DNA of 64,000 nucleotides, taken from Epiperipatus broadwayi. Lineage: Eukaryota > Onychophora > Udeonychophora > Euonychophora > Peripatidae. The position numbers and the translations under genes were made by a program. The stretch spans positions 1,996,501-2,060,500 of the forward strand of contig JAQFVV010012544.1 of the NCBI GenBank assembly GCA_028023455.1, in the 5' to 3' direction. The notes under the pieces are model-generated. The model was not told where the DNA came from. It worked only from the letters and a program-made list of their open reading frames with translations, and made no database searches. Positions 1-12,028 of this stretch are shown piece by piece; the first letter of the stretch is position 1; each line of letters opens with the position of its first letter.

Positions 1-1026
1 TTAAAAATCCATTTTACATTCTTGTATCATAGAATCATCTATGTAGGTGTAATAAATAGTATGTTATTTAACTCAATTTCCGTTTGATATTTTTCCTAAT
101 AACTTTTTCAATGAGAATTACTGAATTGAATATAATTACCAGAAACTACTTTTTATATCCATTTTAATATGTATATACTTTCTTCAAAAAGTTCACAGGT
201 GCCTGAAATTATCATCTAAATGAGATCATTAAAAGATACATTTACTGACCTAGAGTCAGGTTTATTATCTGAAAGATCAACTTGTCTTGGTTCAAAAGTC
301 TAGGCTGGTTGAATATTTTCAACTTATTATTTTAAATATCATAATATATATATATATTACTACCAATAGAGTAATATAAATTACATAACATCTTTAAATG
401 TGAAATATTATGAGTGGCATTTGGCTTTTGTAGTTTGTAAATAAAATATTCACATATGTCAAACATGTGTATTCACACAAAGAGAAACATTCACATGCAT
501 CAATAAATTTGTACTTACAACTTTTATAAAACTCAATCAATAAAAGTAAATAAGATAACTCAAGTATATAGTAATATTTTAACTGAAAATATTATATTTA
601 GATTAACTTAATGAAAACATCAATTATTAATTATAAATATAAAACTAAAAATTAGCATTCTATTAATATATATATAACATATATTTATTTATATATATAA
701 TATCTATATTAATGTAGTTATGTATTAGAATATATGGTTGGCATGAATATGGTTCAACTTTACTTCATAGAGTTCTAAGATTTTTTTCACTTTTTATAAA
801 ACAGGAATTGAATGTAACAATTTATCAAATCATATTAAACTTTTATTATGATTATCTATCTAACACTTAATACTATACACCAACTGTAGAAAATGTCAAT
901 ATAATAAAATACAATATCATATCAAAAAATAAAATTAACTATGGGTTAAATAAACAATAAGCTCATCAACTGCTGAAAACAATATTATAATACAATGGGA
1001 TTTGTGTTGTTTTTATATGTAACATG
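1..1026. other. AT-rich intergenic DNA
   Basis: No gene seen. The stretch has short TA tracts (around 345-358 and 665-705) and no coding frame that resembles a protein I know. Confidence 0.6.
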
Positions 1027-1453
1027 TATTGACATTTATTAAACAATCCAAAACAAAGCAAAACTCTCCATATAGTAGTGCTATCTTGTGCTAACAAGAG
1101 CAATCAATGAATGCCAGAAGGCTTGTGCATAAAATCCCTATCTAGTGTCTACTCATCCAATATCCCTAGACTAGTTTCTGGCTTGTGGCCTTCATTAGTG
1201 AGGAGCCTTGGATCTGAGAGTACTGCACCTAGATCTTAGGATCACAAGCCAGAAACTAGTCTGGGGATATTTGATGAGTAGGCACTAGATAGGGATTTTA
1301 TGCACAAGCCTTCTGGCATCCATTGATTGCTCTTGTTAGCACAAGATGGCACTACTATATGGAGAGTTTTGCTTTGTTTTGAATTGTTTAATAACAATTA
1401 TGTGCTAATATGAGATAGTGATCATGTGATGTTTAGTGGTTATTGACATTTAT
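1027..1453. mobile_element. Short interspersed element, copy 1, with 13-bp target duplication
   Basis: A 401-bp insertion (1040-1440) is flanked by the identical 13-mer tattgacatttat at 1027-1039 and 1441-1453. It contains two arms of about 148 bp (1041-1188 and 1243-1390) that are inverted copies of each other around a centre of about 54 bp. Each arm carries the family signature: gcaaaactctcc, then gccagaaggcttgtgcat, then ccagactagtttctgg (or their complements). One end of the whole element reads gatcatgtgatgttta, as in the copies near 36.6 and 52.3 kb. There is no ORF. The ends lack an obvious short terminal inverted repeat, so a SINE or other non-autonomous element is likely; the class is unresolved. 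Confidence 0.75.
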
Positions 1454-2787
1454 CTGATTTTTACAGTTTTATACAAACCTTTATGTTTAGATAACCCTTT
1501 AATGACAATACTGTATGATCTACTTCTCACATATAAAAAACAAAGCATTTCAATATTACCTAGATCTTATTCAAAATTCAGATCATTAACATGTCTGACA
1601 TCTGTGTTAACCATTATATTATGATAAATTTATAGGATAAACAAAATTTTAAATGTTCATATTCTGCTAGATAAAATTAAATTTTTGCTTTAAAATTTAT
1701 TGATCAAATGTAATGTATCTTCAAATAAATTGGTAAGGTCTATGCAATAATGTTATCCAGAACAACCTTCATATGTGGAAGACATTTTATTCACAAGTAA
1801 TTATTATATTAGTATCATTAATTTATACATGATTTAACTATTTGTTTTATTAAAGTTTATAGAATTTTTTTTTCATGCAACTTAGATAGATGGCTTATGA
1901 TTGATTTGACACATACTTTCATTATTCTCTTCAGCCTATTCTAGAGCTATAAGTTTGAGTAATCAGTGGATTTCAGATGATGTGGTGAATATAATACTTC
2001 CAATTGTTAAATTACTTTCTAGCTTTTAACTTTATTGTAAGGATTAAAATTTAAAGATGGAATCAATGCACTTACACACATAACTATACCTTTAAGTACT
2101 TTATACTATTTATGATAGTAGTCTAAAATTTTAAAAAATGTACATTTTTAAACTGCTTGCACTTAATAAAAACAATATTTACATACGTTACTGTTCAATT
2201 CATAACATCTGAAAAATTACTTCATAGTAAATCATAAGATATAAATAATAAGCAGTGGGTTAAATGTAAAGATGTTTAAAGCTTCATACTCTCAAGTCAA
2301 AATACTTCAGACTGGCTTATATATATATAAATTTAAGTAAAGAGAAAGGTGGAACCACCTTCTTGTAAAATCTCTGTCTTGTGTTGCAACTTGAGAGCTC
2401 CCTACACAGTCATCATTACATTTGATTGGTTGTCATGTAAGCATTCTAAAAGCACATGCAAGAGATTTCAGCCTTTTACTTTAATTACTCAGTTATATAA
2501 ATCTGGCATTATTCTGGAGATGGGATTATTATATGTTATTTATCCAAGTTTGCCGCAGTTAACTTTAGAATAGGGTAAAGAGAATTTTTCCTGAAAGCAC
2601 TTGAACTAGAAAGTGAAAAAGTTATGTGATATTGTTATCGATCATTCTCATTATTCATGATTTAAAAGATCAGTCATTTTTAAAAAAAAGTAAAATTGTC
2701 TTTATTTTGATACTTGTTTATCTATTGTAAGCATTTTTAATATTTGACTTCTTATTACTATTTATTACTACATTAATATTTTAATTA
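1454..2787. other. AT-rich intergenic DNA
   Basis: No gene seen. The small ORFs here (for example 2349-2573) have no recognisable domain and are treated as chance. Confidence 0.5.
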
Positions 2788-3285
2788 GGATGAATTTGAA
2801 CCCAGACTTTCTAATTCCCTTCAATCATTGACTCCATCATATACAACTGATGTATGTGAAAAAGATAAATGATCTCATATATGTATTTCATACTGAACTA
2901 GCACTCATCAGTTGGTCCATAATATCATCTCCTACACATATATATAATCAGTGCTTGGTTTACATTAAGATAGCAAATCTTCAAACTTTAATGGACAGGC
3001 TTCAACATTCTCCACTCATCAACTCTTCAGTCATCCATATTATTGAAACTCTGATGATGGCATGTTCAAATCCCTTGTTTGCAATTTTTTTGTCATACCC
3101 ATGTTTATCATAAATCTTTCTCACTCCTCATATGTAGGGCCTTAAGAAAATTTAATAATGAAGATGAGTTATTTTTTTCACAGGTATGTGACTATGTGTA
3201 TCAGTTGTATAAGATGGAGAAGATAACTGAAAGGAACTTGAAAGTCTGGGCTCAAAACTCCTCTAATTACATCTAGCTTAAGTCT
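2788..3285. mobile_element. Foldback repeat with hammerhead motif, copy A
   Basis: The left arm runs from about 2788 (atttgaacccagactttc) to about 3120. A shortened right arm, about 3185-3285, ends with the inverted form (gaaagtctgggctcaa, then cctctaattacatcta). Shared blocks with the copies at 10.0, 16.3, 34.7 and 44.7 kb include gataaatgatct, actcatcagttggtcc, ttaagatagcaaatcttcaa and tgatgatggcatgttcaaa. Most of the right arm is deleted, including its ribozyme segment. The right-hand end, gggttcaaatccc in other copies, resembles a tRNA B box, but no convincing A box was found. There is no protein-coding capacity. Confidence 0.7.
2869..2930 (-). ncRNA. Hammerhead ribozyme-like motif, copy A
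   Basis: On the minus strand the order is CCAA, CUGAUGA, stem II GUGCU/AGUAU with loop AGUUC, GAAA, then UACAUAUA as a very short stem III region. This is the conserved hammerhead core order. Stem II pairs throughout with wobbles. The inner stem I partner is damaged: UGAG where other copies have UUGG. The outer stem AUGAU/AUCAU is kept. Self-cleavage by this copy is doubtful although the catalytic core is intact. The call is from motif reading only. Confidence 0.6.
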
Positions 3286-5727
3286 ATATACTGTACTTGT
3301 ACTTAAATATTAATATTTTTAATACAATAATAGACTTCCAAATAACTTCAATTCCCTAAAAATCCCTACTTAAAAATATCTATTATCTAAAAAAAAATTC
3401 CTAATAAATTTCATTTAAAATTAATACACCTTACTAAGAAATGCATGCATTTAAATATATAAGTTTGTGCTTTGTGGATTTAATACCATACAACTATATA
3501 TTTCAAGAAACTAGTTTAATTCTGCATAAATCTTTCCATCTTATGAAAAATTCAATCTAAAATAACTCTCTCTTGTGCATAATAAATGCAGCTTTCAAAT
3601 AATGGTGGCATAATCAACAACTAATGATTTAAAATAATTACTCAAGTTTTAACATATACATAGCAATTAAGATAAAACTGCTATATAAAATAGATCACAA
3701 ATGAATTAATTTTTAATTATAATCAATTTTATAATTGAAATCCTATTCAAATACTATCTTATATCTAATTTAAAATAAAAGCCACTGCACTTAATTATTG
3801 CAAAATCCTTTAAAATCCAATCTTGAGTAAATTATTTTTATTATTATTATTTTAAAATTTAATCAAATATTTTACATTTAAAAACCAACAAACTTAAATA
3901 TTTAATAAAACTTAATATTTATTTCTTTTATAATTTTTAATAATTCATATTTTGTTCCTGTAAATCTTAATAATTCAAATTAATTTATTTAATGCTTGCT
4001 CTAATCATATATTTAAATTATTCCTTTAATTAATATTTCTATTTACATAATAATATATACACTTCATTTACTCTAACTTTCAAACTTCATTAAATAGTTT
4101 ATATTTTTCAAATTTTTATATATATATATTTTTTTTTTAATTAATAAGTACATTATTTTTGAAAATCTGATTTCTCAATAAAACAAATTACATTTCATTG
4201 GCTTATATTTCTCCCTCAAATACTTGTAATATTTCTTTTAATTCTTCATTAGTTTTTCACTTTCTTCAATCCTATCTTGTATTCAGTATTTTTGACAGAA
4301 ACATTTTTTCTATTAGGCTGCCTCTATGTTATTTCATTACATAGTCTAACTCTTATTTAAAATTCTGCTATATATTCTTAAACCATTAACTAATTAAAAC
4401 TACAGTGTTTATATTAATTGATTTAAATCATGCATGCATACAAACAATAAAAAATCATGGATTCAGCATTGCAGATTATGAAGTCTTTCTTATTCGTTTT
4501 GACGGTTATATTATATTAGAATTATATTTCATTGCAATCAAAGCATGAATATTTTTTCACCAACCCAAATTATCACACAATTTTTATCTTCTAGCTAAAA
4601 GTAATCTAACTATGGACCAGTATTGATATTTAATAGAGTTGTTTGTGGAATGATGATGTAAAAAAATCTTAAATTTGTTTATGAGATCATCTACCTAAAT
4701 AAACTTACAAGTTCTATCCAGGTTTGAATTCCAAATCAGTGACCTGTTATGTAAATATTAAAGTGATTATACCCTGAAGAACTTTAGAATATTAACATAA
4801 CTTCAGATTCATAACTTTTCCATTAAAAGTCTCCTCTCCATGTTTAATTTTAATCCTATGTTGATATTCTTTCTAATTTATAATCTAATAAAAAAAAAGG
4901 GAAGTTTCAGAGTTGTTTTTTTTTTGTTATTGTTATTTTAAGTATGGCAAATTAATACTCTATAAGTTTAGCTTTCTTATAAAAATAAAATTATCAAAAT
5001 AATCTTAAAAACAGAAAAACCATTTAATCTTTTTTTTAAAATTTATTGATATATTGACATTAAATTAAATGTTATCCATTTTTAATTTTAAATAATTAAT
5101 ACATAATAATATCAATTAAAATTTAAATTATAAATATCTAATAACGTAACGAGCTTATCATGCAATGACTCATATAAAGTCTAGAAATTAGATGTTAAAA
5201 AAAATGTATTAAAATTTTGCCAAGCAATGCCAAATCTCAATTGATGATGATCAAATGCTATCACTTGGTCATAGTAATGTATTGCCTAATTATTCCATCT
5301 GCTTCAGTCAGAAAATTTGCATGAATAATATGTGTGAATACTGTTTCCAAAATCAAACTGTGCTTACCATTATTAGTATTATAATATTAACATTTTTAGT
5401 AAATATCTTTTCCCATTATCTGAGAAATAAGTCTATCACAATAGCTGTTACTAAAAATTGCATCCATAATCTCTAGAAACAGTTACTGAGACATTTTTAA
5501 TACATAACAATGCCTATTGAGATATGGCTAAATTGTTTATGTTATATACTAATAATAAGCAATGATATTCGTGAATAAACCTGAAAATGTATTGAGATCT
5601 CTAACTTGAAAAATTCTTCATTTTGATGTACATATATATCTATATAATCAGGGTTGCCACATGTGGGTGTGCAGGTTGTGTAGGTAACAAAGGTGTGTCA
5701 TCATAAGGGCACCAAGACATCAAGATA
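3286..5727. other. AT-rich intergenic DNA
   Basis: No gene seen. Poly-T and TA tracts lie near 4120-4140 and 4915-4930. The ORF at 5255-5476 has a hydrophobic stretch but no family resemblance and is probably chance. Confidence 0.5.
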
Positions 5728-6230
5728 ATTATTAAAATTTATATGTAAATTTAAAAAATTTACATTTTTGAATCACTTCATCATTAGAAATATGTTCTGA
5801 GGGTAATTATATTTTATTTAAATATAAGAGGAATACTTCTTTTCTTAAGTTTATTTGTTATAATTGCCCATGCCTTGAATTTTGAGATTTACTCGTGAAA
5901 TTTATTACATATATAACCTTATTCTTACATTAAACCAAACAGGTCAACACCATTTTGTTGAATAAGTAATAAAACTTATATGTAAATGTTTAGAGCTCTG
6001 AATCGTTTTATTGTTAGAAACATATTCTGATTGTAAATATTTATTATTTAAATATAAAACGAGTTTTCTTTATTTAAACTTGTTGTGACAATTGCTTGAA
6101 CATCAAAATATATTTCATATATACTCTACTATTGCACAAAACTGAACAGGCCAATGTCCTTTCATCACTATAATTAATAAAATTTATATGTAAATAAAAA
6201 AGTTTAGATTTCCCAATCACTTTCATTTAA
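5728..6230. repeat. Degenerate tandem repeat, unit about 205-240 bp
   Basis: Three diverged copies of one unit start near 5732, 5970 and 6177. Each opens with a block like aaaatttatatgtaaat, followed by gaatcactt (or gaatcgttt) and gttagaaacatattctga in the better copies. The first two units also share the block aaaccaaacaggtcaacacc / aaaactgaacaggccaatgtc near their ends. This looks like a short, old satellite array; the third unit is truncated. Confidence 0.55.
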
Positions 6231-6355
6231 ATATCCTAATTTATTAATTATTTATCTAAAAATAAAACTTATTTTTAAAAAATATTGTCTCATAACTACA
6301 GTAATTCTGAATGTAATGAAATTAAATTCATCATTGATATTTTACATACTTTAAA

Positions 6356-6432
6356 GGTCTTGTTCAGTTTAGAATAACAGTAGAATGTTTGATTCTGTTA
6401 CTGTGAGGTCTTGGGATTGATTCAAATACTCT
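6356..6432 (+). repeat. tRNA-like SINE head (possible)
   Basis: The segment reads ttcagtttagaataacagtag, then ttgattctgttactgtgagg, then tcttgggattgattcaaata. This layout resembles a decayed tRNA D-arm, anticodon arm and T-arm, with gattgattcaa in the B-box place. The stems no longer pair well, so this is at most a tRNA-derived repeat fragment and not a working tRNA. Confidence 0.25.
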
Positions 6433-6654
6433 CTTGTAAAAATTTTTTACTAACAATGTTATCTTTCTCTCCTTTTTTTTATTATGCCATATTATATTTT
6501 TACACATTCTACTAAATAGCTTTTCCTATGTTTAAGAAAGATATTATCTTTTTTTTATATGCCAAATTATCTTTTCAAATGTTTTACTAAACATTTTATG
6601 TAGACTTAATAATCAATAATCGAAGTCATATATAGCATGACTTTGCTTTATAAA

Positions 6655-6835
6655 AAGCTTGTATTTACACAAATGTAATACAGAGAGCATACTAATAGCT
6701 TAAACAAGCTCTTATTAATAAGTGCAGTAAGAATATTCCAGATAGTGATTTTAAATATTTTCTCTTACCACATTTATTAATAAGAGCTTGTTTGAGCAAT
6801 TGATATGCTCTCTATATTGCATTTATGTAGACTTA
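6655..6835. repeat. Small foldback repeat
   Basis: The left arm (about 6664-6733, containing acagagagcatactaatag and caagctcttattaataag) is matched in inverted orientation by about 6770-6830 (cttattaataagagcttg, atgctctctatattgcat). The centre of about 40 bp is unique. No ORF and no clear target duplication. MITE-like. Confidence 0.6.
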
Positions 6836-7499
6836 AGTTTGTTTTTAGCTAAAAATTCTTAATTGATCCATAATCCACACTACAATTTAAATCTAAGAAG
6901 AAGAGAATAAGTAAAAAAAAAAAAACAATTTTTAAAGATATTATTGCATGAGTAAAAAAAAAATTTTTTTTTAATATTATTGCATACCAGAATATTTAAT
7001 TCTTAATAAATTTTATGGTAATGATATTATTTAATCCAAATTCCTACATGATTACTATTGACATTTTCTACAATATGTATCTAGCAGAACAAACCAAATA
7101 TTTGACTTTTTATATAGTTATTCAACATAATCTATAAACAAGCAAAATTTAATGCAAGATATTTTAATTTCTTCTAAAAATGTATTTAATAAACAATTAA
7201 CATATATTGTTCACCATAAAATACCATTATTCACCCACAATAAATTAAATTACAACTTTTTTTCTTTTAAAATAACTATGTTCACCAAAAAATATAGATG
7301 AATGCATAATTTTTTTTTTTTTTTCTTTTCAAAAAACTTTTTTTTCATAATTAACAATGAACATATATATAATATTTTATCATACACTTTACAATGTTTC
7401 AACTGTTTTACATCATTACAACTAAGTATGAAAATTTAAATTTTCTTCTTTTAAATAAATCCTGATTAAACACCTAATTGTTGAATGATATAATATATA

Positions 7500-7965
7500 T
7501 AATAGGAATTAGTTATTAATAAGAATTAAAAAATAAAATAATATAGTAGGGTAAATATTTTATTATTGAACAAAACAAGTGGAACTATTTTTGTTAATAG
7601 AAAACATAAATAAGTTTGTATGAGAGAGGTTCTGAATTAAAAGTAATGAATGGATTTTTAAAATAAAGAACTTTTTAACAAGAAGGTGATAATGAAATGT
7701 AAGAGTTATATTTGTCATGTTATTTAAATCTGATCTAATTTGGTAGTCTTAGTAAAATATAAAAGTTATATCAATATACAATTGTAAATATGAAAATTTA
7801 AATTAAAGTTATTAATAATGAAATAGCACTACATAAAAAATTAAATAATAGTGTAAATATTTTTATTACTGAAAGAATATAATTTTGTTAATAAAAAACA
7901 TGAATAAGTTAATGCATGGAAGATTTTCAATGGGTTTTCAACCAATCAAGAACTATTTTAATGAA
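7500..7965. repeat. Diverged tandem duplication, unit about 300 bp
   Basis: The segment starting near 7510 (agttattaataag, then gtaaatattttattattgaa, ttgttaatagaaaacataaa, taagtt) recurs from about 7808 (agttattaataatg, gtaaatatttttattactga, ttgttaataaaaaacatgaa, taagtt). The copies are old and contain no coding frame. Confidence 0.45.
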
Positions 7966-8380
7966 TTATGGACCTTCTGGTTAAAATTAATCTAAATATT
8001 GGTTCATAAAGAACAATGGAGACAAGTTGGACTCTCTTTTTTTTACTATATGGGATGGAACTCTGAAGTGAAGCATTCCAAAATATATTCTAGCAGTAGA
8101 TAATATTTTTAATAACCAGATAAGCAAACTAGGATTACTTATTTAATATCAGAGTTGACCCAAGAAGAGGAAAGGAAAATTGCAATGTTTTCATGGGTTT
8201 ATGTGGAGGTTGTAGTTCCTTTAAATATGATAAAAACACTTAGATACTTTTAAAAATGTTTAATTTGCAGATATTTTCTATCTCTATTAGCAATTTTGCA
8301 GGATTATCCAAAAATAATATGAAAATTTTTCATAGAAAAAAATACAAATTTCATTTTTTTTTTTCCATATGTCAAAGCAT

Positions 8381-8450
8381 ATTAGCCAGGAAGCGAACCT
8401 GCAACAATTGTCTGCAAGAAACTGCTTGTTTTCAAAGCTTGACCCATACA
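8381..8450 (-). repeat. tRNA-like retropseudogene or SINE fragment
   Basis: On the minus strand a T-arm-like hairpin is clear at 8387-8401: cagg, a seven-base loop ttcgctt, then cctg. This includes a B-box-like ggttcgcttcc. The upstream sequence has only a weak D-arm. Downstream in the same orientation lies an A-run (plus-strand T-run near 8353-8364), as expected of a retroposed copy. It does not fold as a full tRNA. Confidence 0.3.
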
Positions 8451-9994
8451 TATTATTGTTTTAAAAATTATTTTTAAACATTAATTTGTTTTATTTTAGC
8501 ATATGTTTTATTCCCCAGGTTTATTTTATGTAGTAAATGTATAAAATACAAGATATTTACCAAATATGTTGAATGACTAAAGCTATATTTTCAAATTTTT
8601 AGTGTGAAAGTGCTGAAGAAAAAACATCATTTAATTTACAAATTTTATTTCATAGAGTGAGGGGGGGGGGCATTAAAATTTATTTTGCGCAAGGGCTTTC
8701 CTTAGCCACATGGCAGTGAAGTTTATAATTAAACTTATTTTTTATATTTCTTAAGATCAAATAGCAATTATCATTATGCATTATTTGATGATAACCATTT
8801 ATGTTTACTCGTTTATTTTTACCACTCTATGGATGATTTATTGGTCATGTGATATATATTTGACACAAGTATATGTCGAATTATTTTTCTAGTAACACCT
8901 CAGTTTACCTTTTATAATTTAAAAATAATATTAAAATATGAGTTGTTTATTTTTGATTTATTATAAATATTCTCATAGTATTATGATGAAAAAAAATCTA
9001 TAATATATATATATAGCATTTCTCTAATAATTTTGAATAATCTCTAGTATCCGGACAATGACTCAGAGTTCCTCTCAATCACCAAAATAATAATTATTTA
9101 GGATTAACAACAAGAAATATATAAATAAATAAATCTAAAATATATGTTTATATGCAGACTCATATATATGTATAAAGTTATAGTGATCATTATTCCTTCT
9201 CTCTTTCTATCACCATAATAAAAGTAACTAATTGTTATCTAAATAAAATGAATGGATTAATCTTGAATGCCAACTGCTAAAACAATTTTCAGATAAATTT
9301 AAAATAGTTGCAATAAATTTGAATCAAAATAAATTATTGCAACGTTTCTAAATAATTGTATTTTATACATATACCTACGGCTGCATATTATTTCAATAAA
9401 CAGATCTCAATACAAAATTTATTTTCGCAAGGTTTTATGAATAACAAAGAAGCCAAAAAAATGTTTTAATTTCTGAAGTAAAGAACTGAAATATTGTTGA
9501 AACATATGCATCGTTAGCGTTGAAGCTGGAAAGATTTCATTTGAATGAACGTAATGGTTGTAAGTATGGTTTTTAACAAAAGATTAATTAGTGGATTTAA
9601 TAGCAATTATTTTATTGAGGTTGGAATATATTTATACTTGTAAAATCATGTTTGAATTGCTGTCGTTTATTGGCTTCAGATATAAATACTCAGTAAAGGT
9701 CATTAAAAGTATTTTACAAACTCAATTGGTTATAATAAGTTTACAATTAAAAAAAGTATTATTTACTATTTTGTGTGCAAGCAGTGAAACTTTCCATAAA
9801 TATATATCATTGTTTCTTTTTTGTTGTTGTTGCTTTGTTTTTATTTTTAATAAGCTAATTAAAATAATCTAAGATATTTATAACAATTATATAATTTTTT
9901 ATATATCTTTGTTACCCAACAGTAGCATGCAACTATATATATACGTGTACACACAATAAAAATATAGGATATTTATTTTTTACAAATAACACTA
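8451..9994. other. AT-rich intergenic DNA
   Basis: No gene seen. Contains a run of ten or more G at about 8662-8671. The ORF at 9591-9872 is compositionally biased and unrecognised. Confidence 0.5.
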
Positions 9995-10752
9995 GATGTA
10001 ATTAGAAAGGATTTGACCAGACTTTCAAGCTCTCTATCGCATACAACCAATATACATGCCCACATACATGTCAAAAATATAAATGATCTCCAATATACTT
10101 TATTCGTGGTAAACCAGCACTCATCAGTTGGTCCGAATTATTATCTCCCACACATATATAAAATCAGTGCTCATTTTATATTAAGATAGCAAATTTTCAA
10201 GCTTTAATTGACAGGCTTCAATTCTCCCTACTCTCCAACTTTTCAGCCATCCATTTCATTGAAAAGCTGGTGGTGGAATGTTCAAAGTCTTTGTTTACCA
10301 ATTTTGTTGTGTCACACTCATGTTGACCATAAGTCAATGTAATTAAATATTACAAATTCCATCACTATTCTGTGTATTTAAATGGGTTTAAGGTCCTATA
10401 CATGAGAGGTCAGATTGGCTTATAGTCAACATGGGTATGACACAACAAAATTGACGAACAAGGGCTTTGAACATACCATCATCAGATTTTCAATTATATG
10501 GATATCTGAAAAGTTGGAGAGTGGGACAGGTTGAAATCTGTTCATTAAGATGTGAAGATTTGCTATCTTAATATAAATTGAGCACTGATTATATATGAGT
10601 GTGACCAACTGATGAGTGATGGTTCAGCATAAAATATGTATAATGGAGATCATTTATCTTTTTCACATTATGTGATCATGTGTATTGGTTGTATGAGATA
10701 GAGTGGATGACTAAAGAGAGTTTGAAAGTCTGGGTTCAATTCCCCTCTAATT
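9995..10752. mobile_element. Foldback repeat with hammerhead motif, copy B (both arms)
   Basis: The two arms of about 340 bp, about 9995-10339 and 10408-10752, are inverted copies; the centre of about 70 bp is unique. The termini read tgtaattagaaaggattt and cccctctaattg. Each arm carries a hammerhead-like segment, on the minus strand at about 10083-10142 and on the plus strand at about 10595-10655. Both are damaged: the first has GAAU for GAAA, the second AAAA for GAAA with a changed stem II. The minus ORF at 10426-10608 lies inside the right arm and is a chance frame of the repeat. Confidence 0.75.
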
Positions 10753-12028
10753 GCTATAACTCTTTTATATATAAGTGCATTTATTTACATATAATAGTAC
10801 AAACAAAGGAAAGAAACCTTCTACTCTTTATACATATTAATAAAAATGTGAAGCAGCCTTTATAAATAGATTGTTGCAAGGAAAAATTTTTGCAGTTCAT
10901 TTATAAAAAGATCATTATGTGTAACAGTGATAAAAGAACATTATTCACAAGTATTGCTATCCTTATTTTACCATCTAGTTATGCATAGCAAGATACTCAA
11001 TTTCTAACTAATAAGTAATTATTAGTTAGATGACTATGGATTATTTACCTAAAAAAATTATAAGTCTGATTAAAATCTATATTTTTTGTCTCTTTAATCT
11101 AGATTCAAACTCAATTGAAGACATGAGTGATGTACATACTACTATTGCATCATAAGTGCTTTGTGCATATATGCTGAGGTACACACAAATATAATAATTA
11201 GATTATTATAATCAAAAATCTCATCTAATATGTAAGAATACTTACATACCTAGTTTTGATCTCATGTAAATAGATTGGTACCAGCAATGCAAAATGTTTG
11301 TGATGGATCTAATATGCATATATATTATACTCATATACATTATTTTGTAAGTGACTTAATGGATTCCCAATTAAAGATTGAAATAGTGAAAGGTGACAAG
11401 ATAGTTGTCAAATTTTCTCTAGGCATTGATATTGGTAACTAACTATTAATTCATTTATTGTAATTTTTGTGGTTTGATTAATCAATTTTATTACATATAT
11501 TTAAATATGTATTTGCCTATATTTTGGATATATTATACATATCTAAATGTATATTTGCATTTAATAATCATATATAATATTTAGCTTCATGGTATTTACA
11601 CTTTCTGATATATTAAGTTGCAAAATATGTACTGAAACACTTTGGTATAATTACTATCTATTTGTAAAGTTAGAGGTATTTAAGTTAATGATACATTTAT
11701 TAACTTTAATCATTAAAGATATTTTGAGATACAAAACTATTTGTTATAAAATATTACATTTTGTAATGTGTTTATGTATGTGTTATATTAATGTTGTAAA
11801 AAAAAAGAAACATTAATTCTCTTTCTTAAAGAAAATTGCATGAAATATTTAATATAGTCTTTAATAATAAGAAATAGTAATGAATTAATGACATTAACAC
11901 TCCAATTTCAATAAAAAAAGAGATAGAGGAAAAAACTACTCTACAAACCAATTTGTAAATTATGAATATGTCCAAACAGAAAACATGTTGGTTCATTTTT
12001 CTGTTTACTTGATATTTTATGATGTTGT
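10753..12028. other. AT-rich intergenic DNA
   Basis: No gene seen. Small ORFs at 11589-11816 and 11826-12077 are unrecognised; the latter overlaps the 3' end of a LINE in another frame. Confidence 0.5.

Noticed and set aside
5255-5476. 73-codon ORF with a membrane-like segment
   Set aside because: Ile/Leu-rich runs are expected by chance in AT-rich DNA; no start context, splice or family support.
8387-8401. Functional tRNA gene on the minus strand
   Set aside because: Only the T-arm folds; acceptor, D and anticodon arms do not pair, and an A-run follows, so it is at most a retroposed fragment.
10083-10142. Hammerhead in the left arm of copy B
   Set aside because: GAAU replaces GAAA and the stem II/III spacing is changed, so it is a decayed copy and was not listed as a ribozyme.
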